A program made the translations under genes and the position numbers. A stretch of DNA of 64,000 bases from Nitrospiraceae bacterium (GTDB lineage: Bacteria; Nitrospirota; Thermodesulfovibrionia; Thermodesulfovibrionales; UBA1546). The stretch is from assembly GCA_021373015.1 (NCBI GenBank), contig JAJFTJ010000006.1, positions 60,237 through 124,236 of the forward strand, written 5' to 3'. Shown in pieces: positions 16,428 to 23,789 of this stretch; positions within the stretch are counted from its first letter, which is position 1; each line of letters opens with the position of its first letter. Below the pieces are notes generated by a model that saw only the letters and a program-made list of their open reading frames with translations, was not told the origin of the DNA and ran no database searches.

Positions 16428-17627
16428 ATGACACAAATTTATCTTGATAATATTGCTACTAATCCTCTTGACAGCAGAGTATTTGATGCAATGCTTCCTT
16501 ATCTCAAGGAGAATTTCGGCAATCCCATGAGTTTTTATGAGCTTGGGATAAAGGCAAAGGAAGCAGTGGAAAATGCGCGGTCACAGACAGCTGGATTAAT
16601 AAATTCTAAACCACAAGAAATAGTCTTCACATCCAGCGGAGCAGAGGCAAATAACTTTGCATTGAGAGGAATCGCCCATGCAAGACAGAATGAAGGCAAA
16701 CACATTATAGTCTCAAGGATCGAACATAATTCGATAATAAACCCAGCAAGATTTCTCGAGAAAATGGGATTTACAGTCACATATCTTCCTGTGGACAAAT
16801 ATGGAATGGTGGACCCGGATAATGTAAAGGAATCTATCACCAAAGAGACAAAACTCATCTCATTGATATATGCAAGCAGCGAAGTGGGAACAATTGAGCC
16901 TATTAAAGAGATCGCTGCTATCGCAAAACAAAACAGCATTACATTCCATACTGATGCAGTTGCAGCAGCCGGGAATCTGCCTATTGATGTTAATGAGCTT
17001 GGCATTGATCTTTTAAGCATGTCAGCGCATCAGTTCTATGGACCAAAAGGCGCTGGCGCTTTATATGTGAGAGAAGGCACAAGAATAGTCCCTTTAATTT
17101 ACGGAGGCGTGCAGGAGAACGGCAAAAGAGCAGGCACAGAAAATGTTCCTGCAATTGTGGGCATGGGCATGGCGGCTGAACTTGCAAAAAAAGAAATGTC
17201 AGCGAGAACAGATCACATGAAAAAATTAGCAAAAAAACTCTTTAAAGGAATCATGAGCATTGACAATGTTATTTTCACAGGACATCCTGACAAAAGACTG
17301 CATGGGCATGCAAGTTTTTGCATAGAATTTATAGAGGGTGAGGCAATGCTATTATTGCTTGGCGCAAAAGGAATTTATGCTGCAAGCGGTTCAGCATGTT
17401 CTTCAAAGGCATTAAAGTCATCGCCTGTCCTGCTTGCAATGGGCATATCGTCAAGTATTGCACAGGGTTCAATAATATTTACCATAGGCAAAGACAACAA
17501 GGAAGAAGAAATCGATTACCTGATTGCTGAGTTTCCTCAGATAATAAAAAGATTAAGAGATATTTCTCCCTATAATAAAAAATGGGGGATTGAAGGAGAA
17601 GGTGGAGAATGTATAGTCAAAAAGTAA
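16428..17627 (+). CDS. NifS/IscS-like protein with a degenerate PLP site
   Basis: 399-aa member of the class V aminotransferase/cysteine desulfurase family, which normally strips sulfur from cysteine for Fe-S clusters. The fold and landmarks are intact (IYLDNIAT start, FTSSGAEANN at 68-76, His100, Asp176 and the sulfur-carrying Cys324 in SGSACSS). The PLP site is not. The Schiff-base Lys of SxHK is Gln202 (MSAHQFYGPKG, codon CAG). The NNE motif that holds PLP is SSE (150-152), and the Gln of DAxQ is Ala179. Reading frame and length are normal, so this looks like drift under selection and not decay. The IscU-like gene overlaps its 3' end by 19 bases. Confidence 0.88.
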   Translation: MTQIYLDNIATNPLDSRVFDAMLPYLKENFGNPMSFYELGIKAKEAVENARSQTAGLINSKPQEIVFTSSGAEANNFALRGIAHARQNEGKHIIVSRIEHNSIINPARFLEKMGFTVTYLPVDKYGMVDPDNVKESITKETKLISLIYASSEVGTIEPIKEIAAIAKQNSITFHTDAVAAAGNLPIDVNELGIDLLSMSAHQFYGPKGAGALYVREGTRIVPLIYGGVQENGKRAGTENVPAIVGMGMAAELAKKEMSARTDHMKKLAKKLFKGIMSIDNVIFTGHPDKRLHGHASFCIEFIEGEAMLLLLGAKGIYAASGSACSSKALKSSPVLLAMGISSSIAQGSIIFTIGKDNKEEEIDYLIAEFPQIIKRLRDISPYNKKWGIEGEGGECIVKK

Positions 17628-17983
17628 TGGATCATTTTACAAATCCAAGAAATGTCGGAGAGATTCCGGATGCCGACGGAGTCGGCACTGAAGGAAATCC
17701 GACATGCGGCGATGTAATGCAGATATTCATAAAAGTGGAAAATGACAGGCTTGTGGATGTAAAGTTCAAGACATTCGGCTGCGGAGCTGCAATTGCAGTA
17801 AGCAGTATGATAACAGAGATGGTAAAAGGCAAAACGCTTGATGAAGCTCTTTCTATTACAAAGGAACAGGTTGCAAAAGAATTGGAAGGACTTCCTCCTC
17901 AGAAAATGCACTGTTCAAATCTAGGCGCCGATGCTTTAAAAAAAGCTATCGAGGATTATAGGAGCAAAAAAGGGATTAAATGA
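17609..17983 (+). CDS. IscU/NifU-N Fe-S cluster scaffold
   Basis: 124-aa IscU-type scaffold that assembles Fe-S clusters. It keeps all three cluster cysteines, Cys33 (NPTCGDVM), Cys58 (FGCGAAIA) and Cys102 (KMHCSNLGADAL), plus Asp35. The start MYSQKVMDHFTNPRNVGEI is typical. It lacks the NifU C-terminal thioredoxin-like domain and the LPPVK chaperone-binding motif: LPPQK is found at residues 95-99 instead. GGTGGAGA precedes the ATG, which lies inside the NifS-like gene. The two probably form a complex. Confidence 0.94.
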   Translation: MYSQKVMDHFTNPRNVGEIPDADGVGTEGNPTCGDVMQIFIKVENDRLVDVKFKTFGCGAAIAVSSMITEMVKGKTLDEALSITKEQVAKELEGLPPQKMHCSNLGADALKKAIEDYRSKKGIK

Positions 17984-18372
17984 CTTTACTGAAAAACAAA
18001 AAGGGCTCAAGCATCGTAGAAACCTTAATAGTCCTGATAGCAATAAGCGTCTTGATAGTAACAGTTATGGGCTATTATGAAGATTTAGCATGGGAAGCAA
18101 AACAAACTGCGTTAAAAACAGAACTAACCAATATCAGACAGTCAATACTTCTTTTCAAAATTACAAAGGGAAGATACCCAAAAAGTCTTCAGGAACTTTT
18201 GACAGAGAATTTTGTCGTACCTGCTAAAGATACAATGATCAGGTCAAAATACCTGGAGCCTCACATTATTGATCAGAATAAAAACATACTAGACCCATTC
18301 GGAATTCCTTTCGTTTATGATCCCTCCACAGGCAAAGTAAAGTCTCAGAAAAAAGACTTCGAAAGCTGGTAA
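17980..18372 (+). CDS. Pseudopilin-like prepilin
   Basis: 130-aa protein with a type IV prepilin/pseudopilin N-terminus: a short basic leader, cleavage site after Gly9 (KKG-SSIVE), Glu at +5 and a hydrophobic helix (TLIVLIAISVLIVTVM). A helical region and a type II secretion-like C-terminal motif follow (TKGRYPKSLQELL and DPFGIPFVYDPSTG), as in GspG-like pseudopilins. The ATGA overlap with the scaffold gene puts it in the Fe-S operon, an odd place for a pilin. No assembly ATPase, platform protein or peptidase is nearby. Confidence 0.82.
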   Translation: MTLLKNKKGSSIVETLIVLIAISVLIVTVMGYYEDLAWEAKQTALKTELTNIRQSILLFKITKGRYPKSLQELLTENFVVPAKDTMIRSKYLEPHIIDQNKNILDPFGIPFVYDPSTGKVKSQKKDFESW

Positions 18373-18433
18373 CTTTACAAATAGTTTTTCAGGCTGTTAG
18401 AATATCATTCGCTTTTGAGTCTTTGACTCTAGA

Positions 18434-18526
18434 GGAGAGGTGGCCGAGTAGGTCGAAGGCAGCCGCCTGCTAAGCGGTTGTGGAGGTAAAACTTCACCCA
18501 GGGTTCGAATCCCTGCCTCTCCGCCA
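18434..18526 (+). tRNA. tRNA-Ser (GCT)
   Basis: Acceptor stem GGAGAGG (18434-18440) pairs with CCTCTCC (18516-18522); CCA is encoded (18524-18526). The anticodon loop CTGCTAA gives anticodon GCT, reading AGC/AGU. A long variable arm (GTGGAGGTAAAACTTCAC) and GGTTCGAATCC T-arm confirm a class II tRNA. Confidence 0.96.
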
Positions 18527-18547
18527 TAAAATAGGATGGTGTATAAA

Positions 18548-19108
18548 ATGACAGAGAAAAATAAGAAAATTTTAGCGCTAGCGCTCAGCTTGTTTCTTAC
18601 GGCACTCGTTGCGTGCAAGAAACAAGAAAACCAGCCAGTGCCAGTTGCAGCAACCGCACAACAATTTTCAGATGCTAAGAACTCAGATCAATTGAAGCCT
18701 GCAAACACTGAGCCGATTCAGAAAAATGAATTAAAGATAGTAGTTCCTGCTGATGTAAAAGGAAAATGGAAGGCTGTAAAGATTATTGTTGAAAACAAAT
18801 CAACAAAAAAAACTCAGGAATACGAGATTAATTTAAACAGTGATTTTACAGTTCCGGATTCCAACCTGAAAATAATTGTTGGAGAATTTCTCCCGCATTT
18901 TATGATGGATGTAGATGCAATTACTTCTACTTCTAATAAACTAATTAATCCTGCAGTTGCAGTAAGGATATTTGACGGGAAAAACCAGATATTCCCAACA
19001 TCGGAAAAACAGTGGGGATGGTTGTGGGGAAGAAAAGAACTACAGTCAATACATCCATTTGATCATCCTGTTTACAACTTCAGCTTAAAAGAAGCTGTAA
19101 TAAAATAA
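18548..19108 (+). CDS. DUF2155-type lipoprotein
   Basis: A lipoprotein signal ends in the lipobox LVAC, followed by KKQENQP and a low-complexity linker. The rest (about residues 60-185) matches the DUF2155 pattern: a conserved hydrophobic strand (WKAVKIIVENKSTKKTQEY), the segment KIIVGEFLPHFMMD, then FDGKNQIF and the aromatic block WGWLWGRKELQSIHPFDHP. The function is unknown. Earlier ATG and GTG codons exist at 18536 and 18539, but AGGATGG is best placed for the ATG at 18548. The gene lies between two tRNA genes. Confidence 0.78.
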   Translation: MTEKNKKILALALSLFLTALVACKKQENQPVPVAATAQQFSDAKNSDQLKPANTEPIQKNELKIVVPADVKGKWKAVKIIVENKSTKKTQEYEINLNSDFTVPDSNLKIIVGEFLPHFMMDVDAITSTSNKLINPAVAVRIFDGKNQIFPTSEKQWGWLWGRKELQSIHPFDHPVYNFSLKEAVIK

Positions 19109-19119
19109 TTACGGATATC

Positions 19120-19196
19120 GCGCCCTTAGCTCAGCTGGATAGAGCGTCGGACTACGAATCCGCAGGTCGGGGGTTCGAATCCCTCAGGGCGCGCCA
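19120..19196 (+). tRNA. tRNA-Arg (ACG)
   Basis: Acceptor stem GCGCCCT (19120-19126) pairs with AGGGCGC (19186-19192, one G-T pair allowed); CCA encoded at 19194-19196. Anticodon loop CTACGAA gives ACG, the tRNA whose A34 is edited to inosine by TadA. The tadA gene starts ten bases downstream. Confidence 0.96.
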
Positions 19197-19205
19197 TATA
19201 ATCCA

Positions 19206-19661
19206 GTGGATATAAAAACCGACGAATTTTTTATGAGACTGGCTTTAGAAGAAGCCTCTCTCGCCTTTTTAAAAGGAGAAGTTCCGGTTGGAGCTGTTCT
19301 TGTTAGTAAAGGCTCAATAGTATCGAAAAATCATAACCTCCGTGAGACTTCTAAAGACCCGTCTGCCCATGCTGAATTACTGGCATTAAGAGCTGGCAGT
19401 GAAAAAAGCGACAGCTGGCGCCTGAGCAATGCAACTCTATATGTGACAAAAGAACCATGCATTATGTGCGCCGGCACAATGCTGAATGCAAGAATCGCAA
19501 GGCTTGTTTATGGATGCAGGGATGAAAAAGGCGGAGCAGTCAACAGTCTCTATCAGATTCTTTCAGATAACAGGCTCAATCATCAGGTTGAAATTGCCTC
19601 AGGTGTTCTTGAAAAAGAATGCGCAGAAATGTTGAAAAATTTTTTTAAAGAAAGGCGGTGA
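19206..19661 (+). CDS. tadA: tRNA-specific adenosine deaminase TadA
   Basis: Deaminates adenosine 34 of tRNA-Arg(ACG) to inosine so that CGU, CGC and CGA can be read. The zinc-deaminase motifs are His55-Ala-Glu57 (SAHAELLAL) and PCIMC with Cys85 and Cys88. The C-terminal EKECAEMLKNFFKERR matches TadA. Length 151 aa is normal. The start is GTG with no Shine-Dalgarno sequence, only ten bases after the CCA of its substrate tRNA gene, so the mRNA end may be made by tRNA 3' processing. An ATG at 19233 is a possible but short alternative. Confidence 0.95.
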   Translation: MDIKTDEFFMRLALEEASLAFLKGEVPVGAVLVSKGSIVSKNHNLRETSKDPSAHAELLALRAGSEKSDSWRLSNATLYVTKEPCIMCAGTMLNARIARLVYGCRDEKGGAVNSLYQILSDNRLNHQVEIASGVLEKECAEMLKNFFKERR

Positions 19662-19767
19662 TTCACCCCGGTATTTAGAATATTTTTCATCGAACATGAT
19701 ATTCATTTATTTAGCTTCTTTATTTAAACTAAATAATTCTTAGTCTTTAGAATTTAGCTTTTTCTTT

Positions 19768-19857
19768 GGAGGGGTGCCAGAGTGGCTGAATGGGACGGTC
19801 TCGAAAATCGTTGTGGGGGCAACTTCACCGAGGGTTCAAATCCCTCCCCCTCCGCCA
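19768..19857 (+). tRNA. tRNA-Ser (CGA)
   Basis: Acceptor stem GGAGGGG (19768-19774) pairs with CCCCTCC (19847-19853); CCA encoded (19855-19857). The anticodon loop CTCGAAA gives CGA, reading UCG. The long variable arm and GGTTCAAATCC T-arm fit a serine tRNA. Confidence 0.96.
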
Positions 19858-19882
19858 ATAATAAAAAACTTCGGAGGAATAA

Positions 19883-20926
19883 ATGTACGAAGATATTAAA
19901 AAAATGTTAACTCCAGTTCTTGTCTGTACAATCTCTATAACTGTTCTTCTTGTCCTTAGAAAACTAGGGTTTGGATTTTTTCATAAATGGGCTGAAAAAA
20001 CAGAAACCAAACTCGACAATTTGATGATTGAATCATTCAAAATACCGACTATTTACATTGTCTTTGCTATAGGAATTTATATCGGAATAACATCATCAGA
20101 TCTGTCTCAAAAATATATGTCTCAGATAACCAAAATAATTTACATAATTATCATATTTGCAGTCACAATAATATCTGCCAATCTTGCGGGTAAACTCTTC
20201 AGAAACTATATACAAAAATCAAATCTTCCTGTTCCGACAACAGGACTTGCATACGGCATTCTCAAGGGAACAATTATCGCAATCGGGATACTGATAATCC
20301 TGAGTTTTCTTGGAATATCCATAACTCCCATCATTACTGCTCTTGGGGTCGGAGGTCTTGCAGTTGCGCTTGCTCTTCAAGATACTCTTGCAAATCTTTT
20401 TGCCGGGATACATATACTGGTTGAAAAATCAATACGAATCGGGGATTTTATAAAACTTGACAACGGACAAGAAGGATATGTTGAAGATATCACTTGGCGT
20501 ACAACAAGGATAAGGATGATACAAAATAATATGATTGTTATCCCCAACAATAAACTTTCACAAAGTATAGTCACAAATTATCACCTTCCTGAAAAAAGAT
20601 CAGCTTTATCGATCGTCATACCTGTAAGTTACAGCTCAGATATAGATAAAGTAGAGAAAATTATTCTCGAAGAAACAAATGAGGCTGTTTTTGAAACACA
20701 GATTATATTGGACAATCCTCAGCCTTTTGTCAGGTTAATCCCGGGCTTTGGAGAAAGTTCACTGGATTTCACACTCACAGTTTCTGTCAGAGAATTTGCC
20801 GATCAACAGTCTGCACAACATGAACTGAGAAAAAGAATATTTAAAAGATTTAAAAAAGAGGGGATAGAGATACCCTTCCCGCACAGGATAGTGTATATGA
20901 AGCATGGCCAAGACACAGGGCAGTAA
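19883..20926 (+). CDS. MscS-family mechanosensitive channel
   Basis: Small-conductance mechanosensitive channel that releases solutes on hypo-osmotic shock. Four hydrophobic segments occupy about residues 8-170; the last carries the glycine/alanine-rich pore helix (LGVGGLAVALALQDTLANLFAG). The beta domain follows with the conserved RIGDFIKLDNGQEGYVEDI and TTRIR, then PNNKLSQSIVTNY, and the alpha/beta tail. Length 347 aa is usual for this subgroup. GGAGG is five bases upstream of the ATG, 26 bases after tRNA-Ser. Confidence 0.93.
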   Translation: MYEDIKKMLTPVLVCTISITVLLVLRKLGFGFFHKWAEKTETKLDNLMIESFKIPTIYIVFAIGIYIGITSSDLSQKYMSQITKIIYIIIIFAVTIISANLAGKLFRNYIQKSNLPVPTTGLAYGILKGTIIAIGILIILSFLGISITPIITALGVGGLAVALALQDTLANLFAGIHILVEKSIRIGDFIKLDNGQEGYVEDITWRTTRIRMIQNNMIVIPNNKLSQSIVTNYHLPEKRSALSIVIPVSYSSDIDKVEKIILEETNEAVFETQIILDNPQPFVRLIPGFGESSLDFTLTVSVREFADQQSAQHELRKRIFKRFKKEGIEIPFPHRIVYMKHGQDTGQ

Positions 20927-20932
20927 AGCTTA

Positions 20933-21082
20933 TTAAAGCTGATGCAAGATGAACTTATACCCGGATTTTTTGCAGATAAAAGTTTCATTTTTTTGGACAG
21001 ATTTAAAATGCTTGATTTTCCTGCAATTCGGACATTTTTTATAATTGAATAGAGCAGTAAACACCGCAATAAAATAAAACAT
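20933..21082 (-). CDS. Possible 49-aa membrane-anchored zinc-ribbon-like protein
   Basis: A short minus-strand frame in the space between the MscS and antiporter genes. It encodes a hydrophobic N-terminus (FYFIAVFTALF), then a zinc-ribbon-like pair CPNC (residues 17-20) and, 16 residues on, CKKSGYKF, where a ribbon would have CKKCGYKF. The fourth ligand is thus Ser (codon TCC instead of TGC). Either a real small protein with a changed site or a decaying one. No Shine-Dalgarno sequence; a TATAGT box lies ten bases upstream of the ATG. No homologue recognised by eye. Confidence 0.45.
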   Translation of the reverse strand: MFYFIAVFTALFNYKKCPNCRKIKHFKSVQKNETFICKKSGYKFILHQL

Positions 21083-21102
21083 ATTTTATGCTACTATAAA
21101 AT
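21083..21102. promoter_or_regulatory. Symmetrical divergent promoter element
   Basis: ATTTTAT and ATAAAAT arms (7 bp, perfect) flank a six-base centre. Read forward it offers TACTAT/TATAAA just before the antiporter ATG at 21105; read backward it offers TATAGT ten bases before the small zinc-ribbon frame. It may drive both. Confidence 0.35.
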
Positions 21103-21104
21103 TA

Positions 21105-23090
21105 ATGGAATTTGAGTTTTTAAAATCGCTGGTTATTATTTTTGCTGCTTCAGCGTTCGTAGTCCTGTTGTTGCATAGATTCAAGGTTCCTTCCATCGTA
21201 GGTTTTCTTATAGCAGGCGCCATAATAGGTCCCCACGGCATAGGATTGATTAGAGATTCACACTATGTTGAAATGCTTGCAGAGATAGGAGTTATATTAC
21301 TTCTTTTTACAATCGGAATAGAATTTTCTTTGGCTCGACTTGCTCGAATAAAAAAAGCTGTTATAGGCGGTGGGATAGCACAGGTATCATTGACAATTTC
21401 ATTGTCTGCTGTAATCGCATACATATTCAATAAAAATCTTAACCAAGCAATCTTCTTTGGTTTTCTTGTTGCCTTAAGCAGTACCGCAATCGTACTTAAA
21501 ATACTTTCGGAAAAAGGTGAAATAGACTCTCCTCATGGCAGAACGATGGTAGGAATTTTGATTTTTCAGGATCTGTGCGTAGTTTTGCTTATGCTCCTCA
21601 TTCCAGTGCTTTCTGGAAGTGGCATGAATTTAATTGAGATAGGATTTAAGACTGGGAAAGCACTTTTAATACTTACCGCAGTTATATTAAGCGCAAGATG
21701 GATTGTTCCAAAAATTCTCCATCAAGTAGTGCATACAAAAATCCGCGAACTGTTCATGATAACAATCATCCTTTTATGCTTAGGGGTAGCGTTTCTCACT
21801 TCAAGATTTGGCCTCTCGCTTGCCCTCGGAGCTTTTCTGGCAGGACTCATAATAGCTGAATCAGATTATGCTGATCAGGCAACTTCAGACATTTTGCCCT
21901 TTGCTGACAGCTTTATAGGACTGTTTTTTGTATCAATCGGAATGCTTATAAATCTGAATTTTATCTCTTCGAATTATTTGAATGTATTAACTGCAGTCGG
22001 AATAATATTATTTATTAAAATTATTACAGGATTTTCTTCAGCGCTAATTATTGGCAGTTCTCTTAGAGTGGCTATCAATTCAGGATTAGGGTTAGCGCAG
22101 ATTGGCGAGTTTTCTTTTGTTCTTGCAATTGCAGGAAAATCAGCGGGGTTATTATCAGATGGCATATATCAGATGTTTCTTGCTTCATCAGTTTTAACAA
22201 TGGCATTAACGCCTTTTATTCTGAGAGTTTCGCCCTCAGTTTCTGCATGGGTAACAGCAAGCCATCTGGTCAGAAAAATCAGTATGCGCAAAAAATATCA
22301 AGACAGTGAATCTATTCCCGGGAAGAGACAAGGCCATGTAATAGTAATTGGTTTTGGCCTAAACGGGAAAAATCTTGCAAAGGTATTAAAAGAAGCCTCT
22401 CTGCCTTATGTTGTACTTGAAATGAACAACGATACTGTGAGAGAAATGAAGAAAAAAGGAGAACCAATATATTACGGGGACGGCACAAGCAAAGATATTC
22501 TCCGCAAGCTGGGCATAGAAAAAGCACGAGTGCTTGTTATCGCTATTTCAGATCCAGCTTCAACAAGAAGAATAGTTTCAATCTCAAAAAAAGAAAATCC
22601 CAAGATTCATATCGTCGTCAGAACCAAGTATCTTGCAGAGGTTGAAGACTTAAGGAGACTTGGAGCTGATGAAGTAATACCAGAAGAATTTGAAACCTCC
22701 ATCGAGTTGTTCGCACGAGTTTTGAATCATTATAAATTCCCATACAGCGTAATCCAAGACATGATAGAGCAAATAAGGAGCAACAGCTATAATGTCCTGC
22801 GAAATATAGGATTCAGCGATAAATTGTTTGAAAAATATGATTGGCTATCAGAACTTCCATTTGACAGCTACAGGATTCCAGAAAATTCCGATATGATACA
22901 CAAGAGCATCGGCAGTCTTCAGATAAGAAGAAAAACAGGCATTACTATCATTGCAATAAGACGATCAGATGAGGTATTTACTAATCCTAATCCTGAATTC
23001 AGTTTCAACAAAAATGACATCATATTTTTTACAGGCAACAAAGACAGCATTAATACAGCGATGAAATATTTCAAAAAGATGGAAGCCTAA
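21105..23090 (+). CDS. CPA2-family cation:proton antiporter with TrkA domains (KefB-like)
   Basis: 661-aa membrane antiporter for K+ or Na+ against H+. About 12 hydrophobic segments fill residues 5-390, with the CPA2 patterns VGFLIAGAIIGPHG near residue 35 and LSSTAIVLKIL near residue 125. Residues about 408-530 are a TrkA-N Rossmann domain (GHVIVIGFGLNGKNLAKVL, then YYGDGTSKDIL). Residues about 580-655 form a TrkA-C domain. These cytosolic parts bind nucleotide and gate the transporter. There is no Shine-Dalgarno sequence, and TACTAT ends seven bases before the ATG, so a leaderless message is possible. Confidence 0.92.
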   Translation: MEFEFLKSLVIIFAASAFVVLLLHRFKVPSIVGFLIAGAIIGPHGIGLIRDSHYVEMLAEIGVILLLFTIGIEFSLARLARIKKAVIGGGIAQVSLTISLSAVIAYIFNKNLNQAIFFGFLVALSSTAIVLKILSEKGEIDSPHGRTMVGILIFQDLCVVLLMLLIPVLSGSGMNLIEIGFKTGKALLILTAVILSARWIVPKILHQVVHTKIRELFMITIILLCLGVAFLTSRFGLSLALGAFLAGLIIAESDYADQATSDILPFADSFIGLFFVSIGMLINLNFISSNYLNVLTAVGIILFIKIITGFSSALIIGSSLRVAINSGLGLAQIGEFSFVLAIAGKSAGLLSDGIYQMFLASSVLTMALTPFILRVSPSVSAWVTASHLVRKISMRKKYQDSESIPGKRQGHVIVIGFGLNGKNLAKVLKEASLPYVVLEMNNDTVREMKKKGEPIYYGDGTSKDILRKLGIEKARVLVIAISDPASTRRIVSISKKENPKIHIVVRTKYLAEVEDLRRLGADEVIPEEFETSIELFARVLNHYKFPYSVIQDMIEQIRSNSYNVLRNIGFSDKLFEKYDWLSELPFDSYRIPENSDMIHKSIGSLQIRRKTGITIIAIRRSDEVFTNPNPEFSFNKNDIIFFTGNKDSINTAMKYFKKMEA

Positions 23091-23165
23091 TATGCAGCTT
23101 GAATTAATAATACCAACATTTTTATAATTATCATTGCAAAATTAATATTTGAAAGGAGTTAAGTG

Positions 23166-23627
23166 ATGGACGAATTACTGGACAAAAGCAGGTATCTTAT
23201 ATGGATTGCGATTATCGCTTCCACTGTTTCATCTGCATTTGCTTTTTTATGGGGTGCTTACAAAACTATTGCTGTGACTTTTAATCTTATTGTTACCTAT
23301 GGGAGAGATCCATATGCATTCGCAGGCTTTATAGAAGTTATGGATATTTTTCTTATTGCAATAATTCTCTTTATCTTTGCTATCGCCTTGCACGAGCTTT
23401 TCATAGGCAAGCTTGCCCTTCCAGAGTGGCTTGCTATAAACAATCTTCAAGAACTAAAAGTAAAACTAAGCAGCGTGATAATACTCATCATGGCCGTTAC
23501 ATTTCTCAAACATCTTGTTGAATGGAGAGATCCGCAAGGAACTTATAATTACGGCTTAGGCGTTGCTGCTGTTTCTGCAGCGCTTATAGCATTCACTTAC
23601 TTTGGTGGAAAAGAGAAACAGAACTAA
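23166..23627 (+). CDS. YqhA/UPF0114-family membrane protein
   Basis: Small integral membrane protein of 153 aa with four hydrophobic segments. The middle of the protein shows the family pattern DIFLIAIILFIFAIALHELFIG followed by LPEWLAINNLQELKVKL (short form LPEWLAI). The function of this family is not established. AAGGAG at 23153-23158 favours the ATG at 23166 over the GTG at 23163. It follows the antiporter and is closed by a strong terminator. Confidence 0.82.
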   Translation: MDELLDKSRYLIWIAIIASTVSSAFAFLWGAYKTIAVTFNLIVTYGRDPYAFAGFIEVMDIFLIAIILFIFAIALHELFIGKLALPEWLAINNLQELKVKLSSVIILIMAVTFLKHLVEWRDPQGTYNYGLGVAAVSAALIAFTYFGGKEKQN

Positions 23628-23660
23628 TTATCCGTTTAGATATATATTTTTCAAAACATA

Positions 23661-23697
23661 AAAAAGACAGATATTTTTATAAATATCTGTCTTTTTT
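23661..23697 (+). terminator. Rho-independent terminator, 16-bp perfect stem
   Basis: Positions 23661-23676 and 23681-23696 are perfectly complementary, with a TTAT loop. The stem begins with A5 and ends in T5-6, so it can work in both directions. It separates the YqhA-like gene from the carboxylase operon. Confidence 0.9.
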
Positions 23698-23725
23698 AAA
23701 AAACAAATTTAATTAAAACATCCAA

Positions 23726-23754
23726 TTACCTTTTTTGAAATCCTTTTGTATAAT
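23726..23754 (+). promoter_or_regulatory. Probable promoter of the biotin carboxylase operon
   Basis: A perfect TATAAT at 23749-23754, with the weak -35 TTACCT 17 bases upstream (23726-23731). It leaves a leader of about 30 bases with AAAGGG before the ATG at 23790. Confidence 0.5.
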
Positions 23755-23789
23755 ATATGCTCAATTTATTCCGTCATTAAAGGGCTGAT

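Noticed and set aside
18434..19857. tRNA cluster as integration hot spot
   Set aside because: All three tRNA genes are intact, and the genes between them are ordinary with no integrase or repeated tRNA 3' ends.
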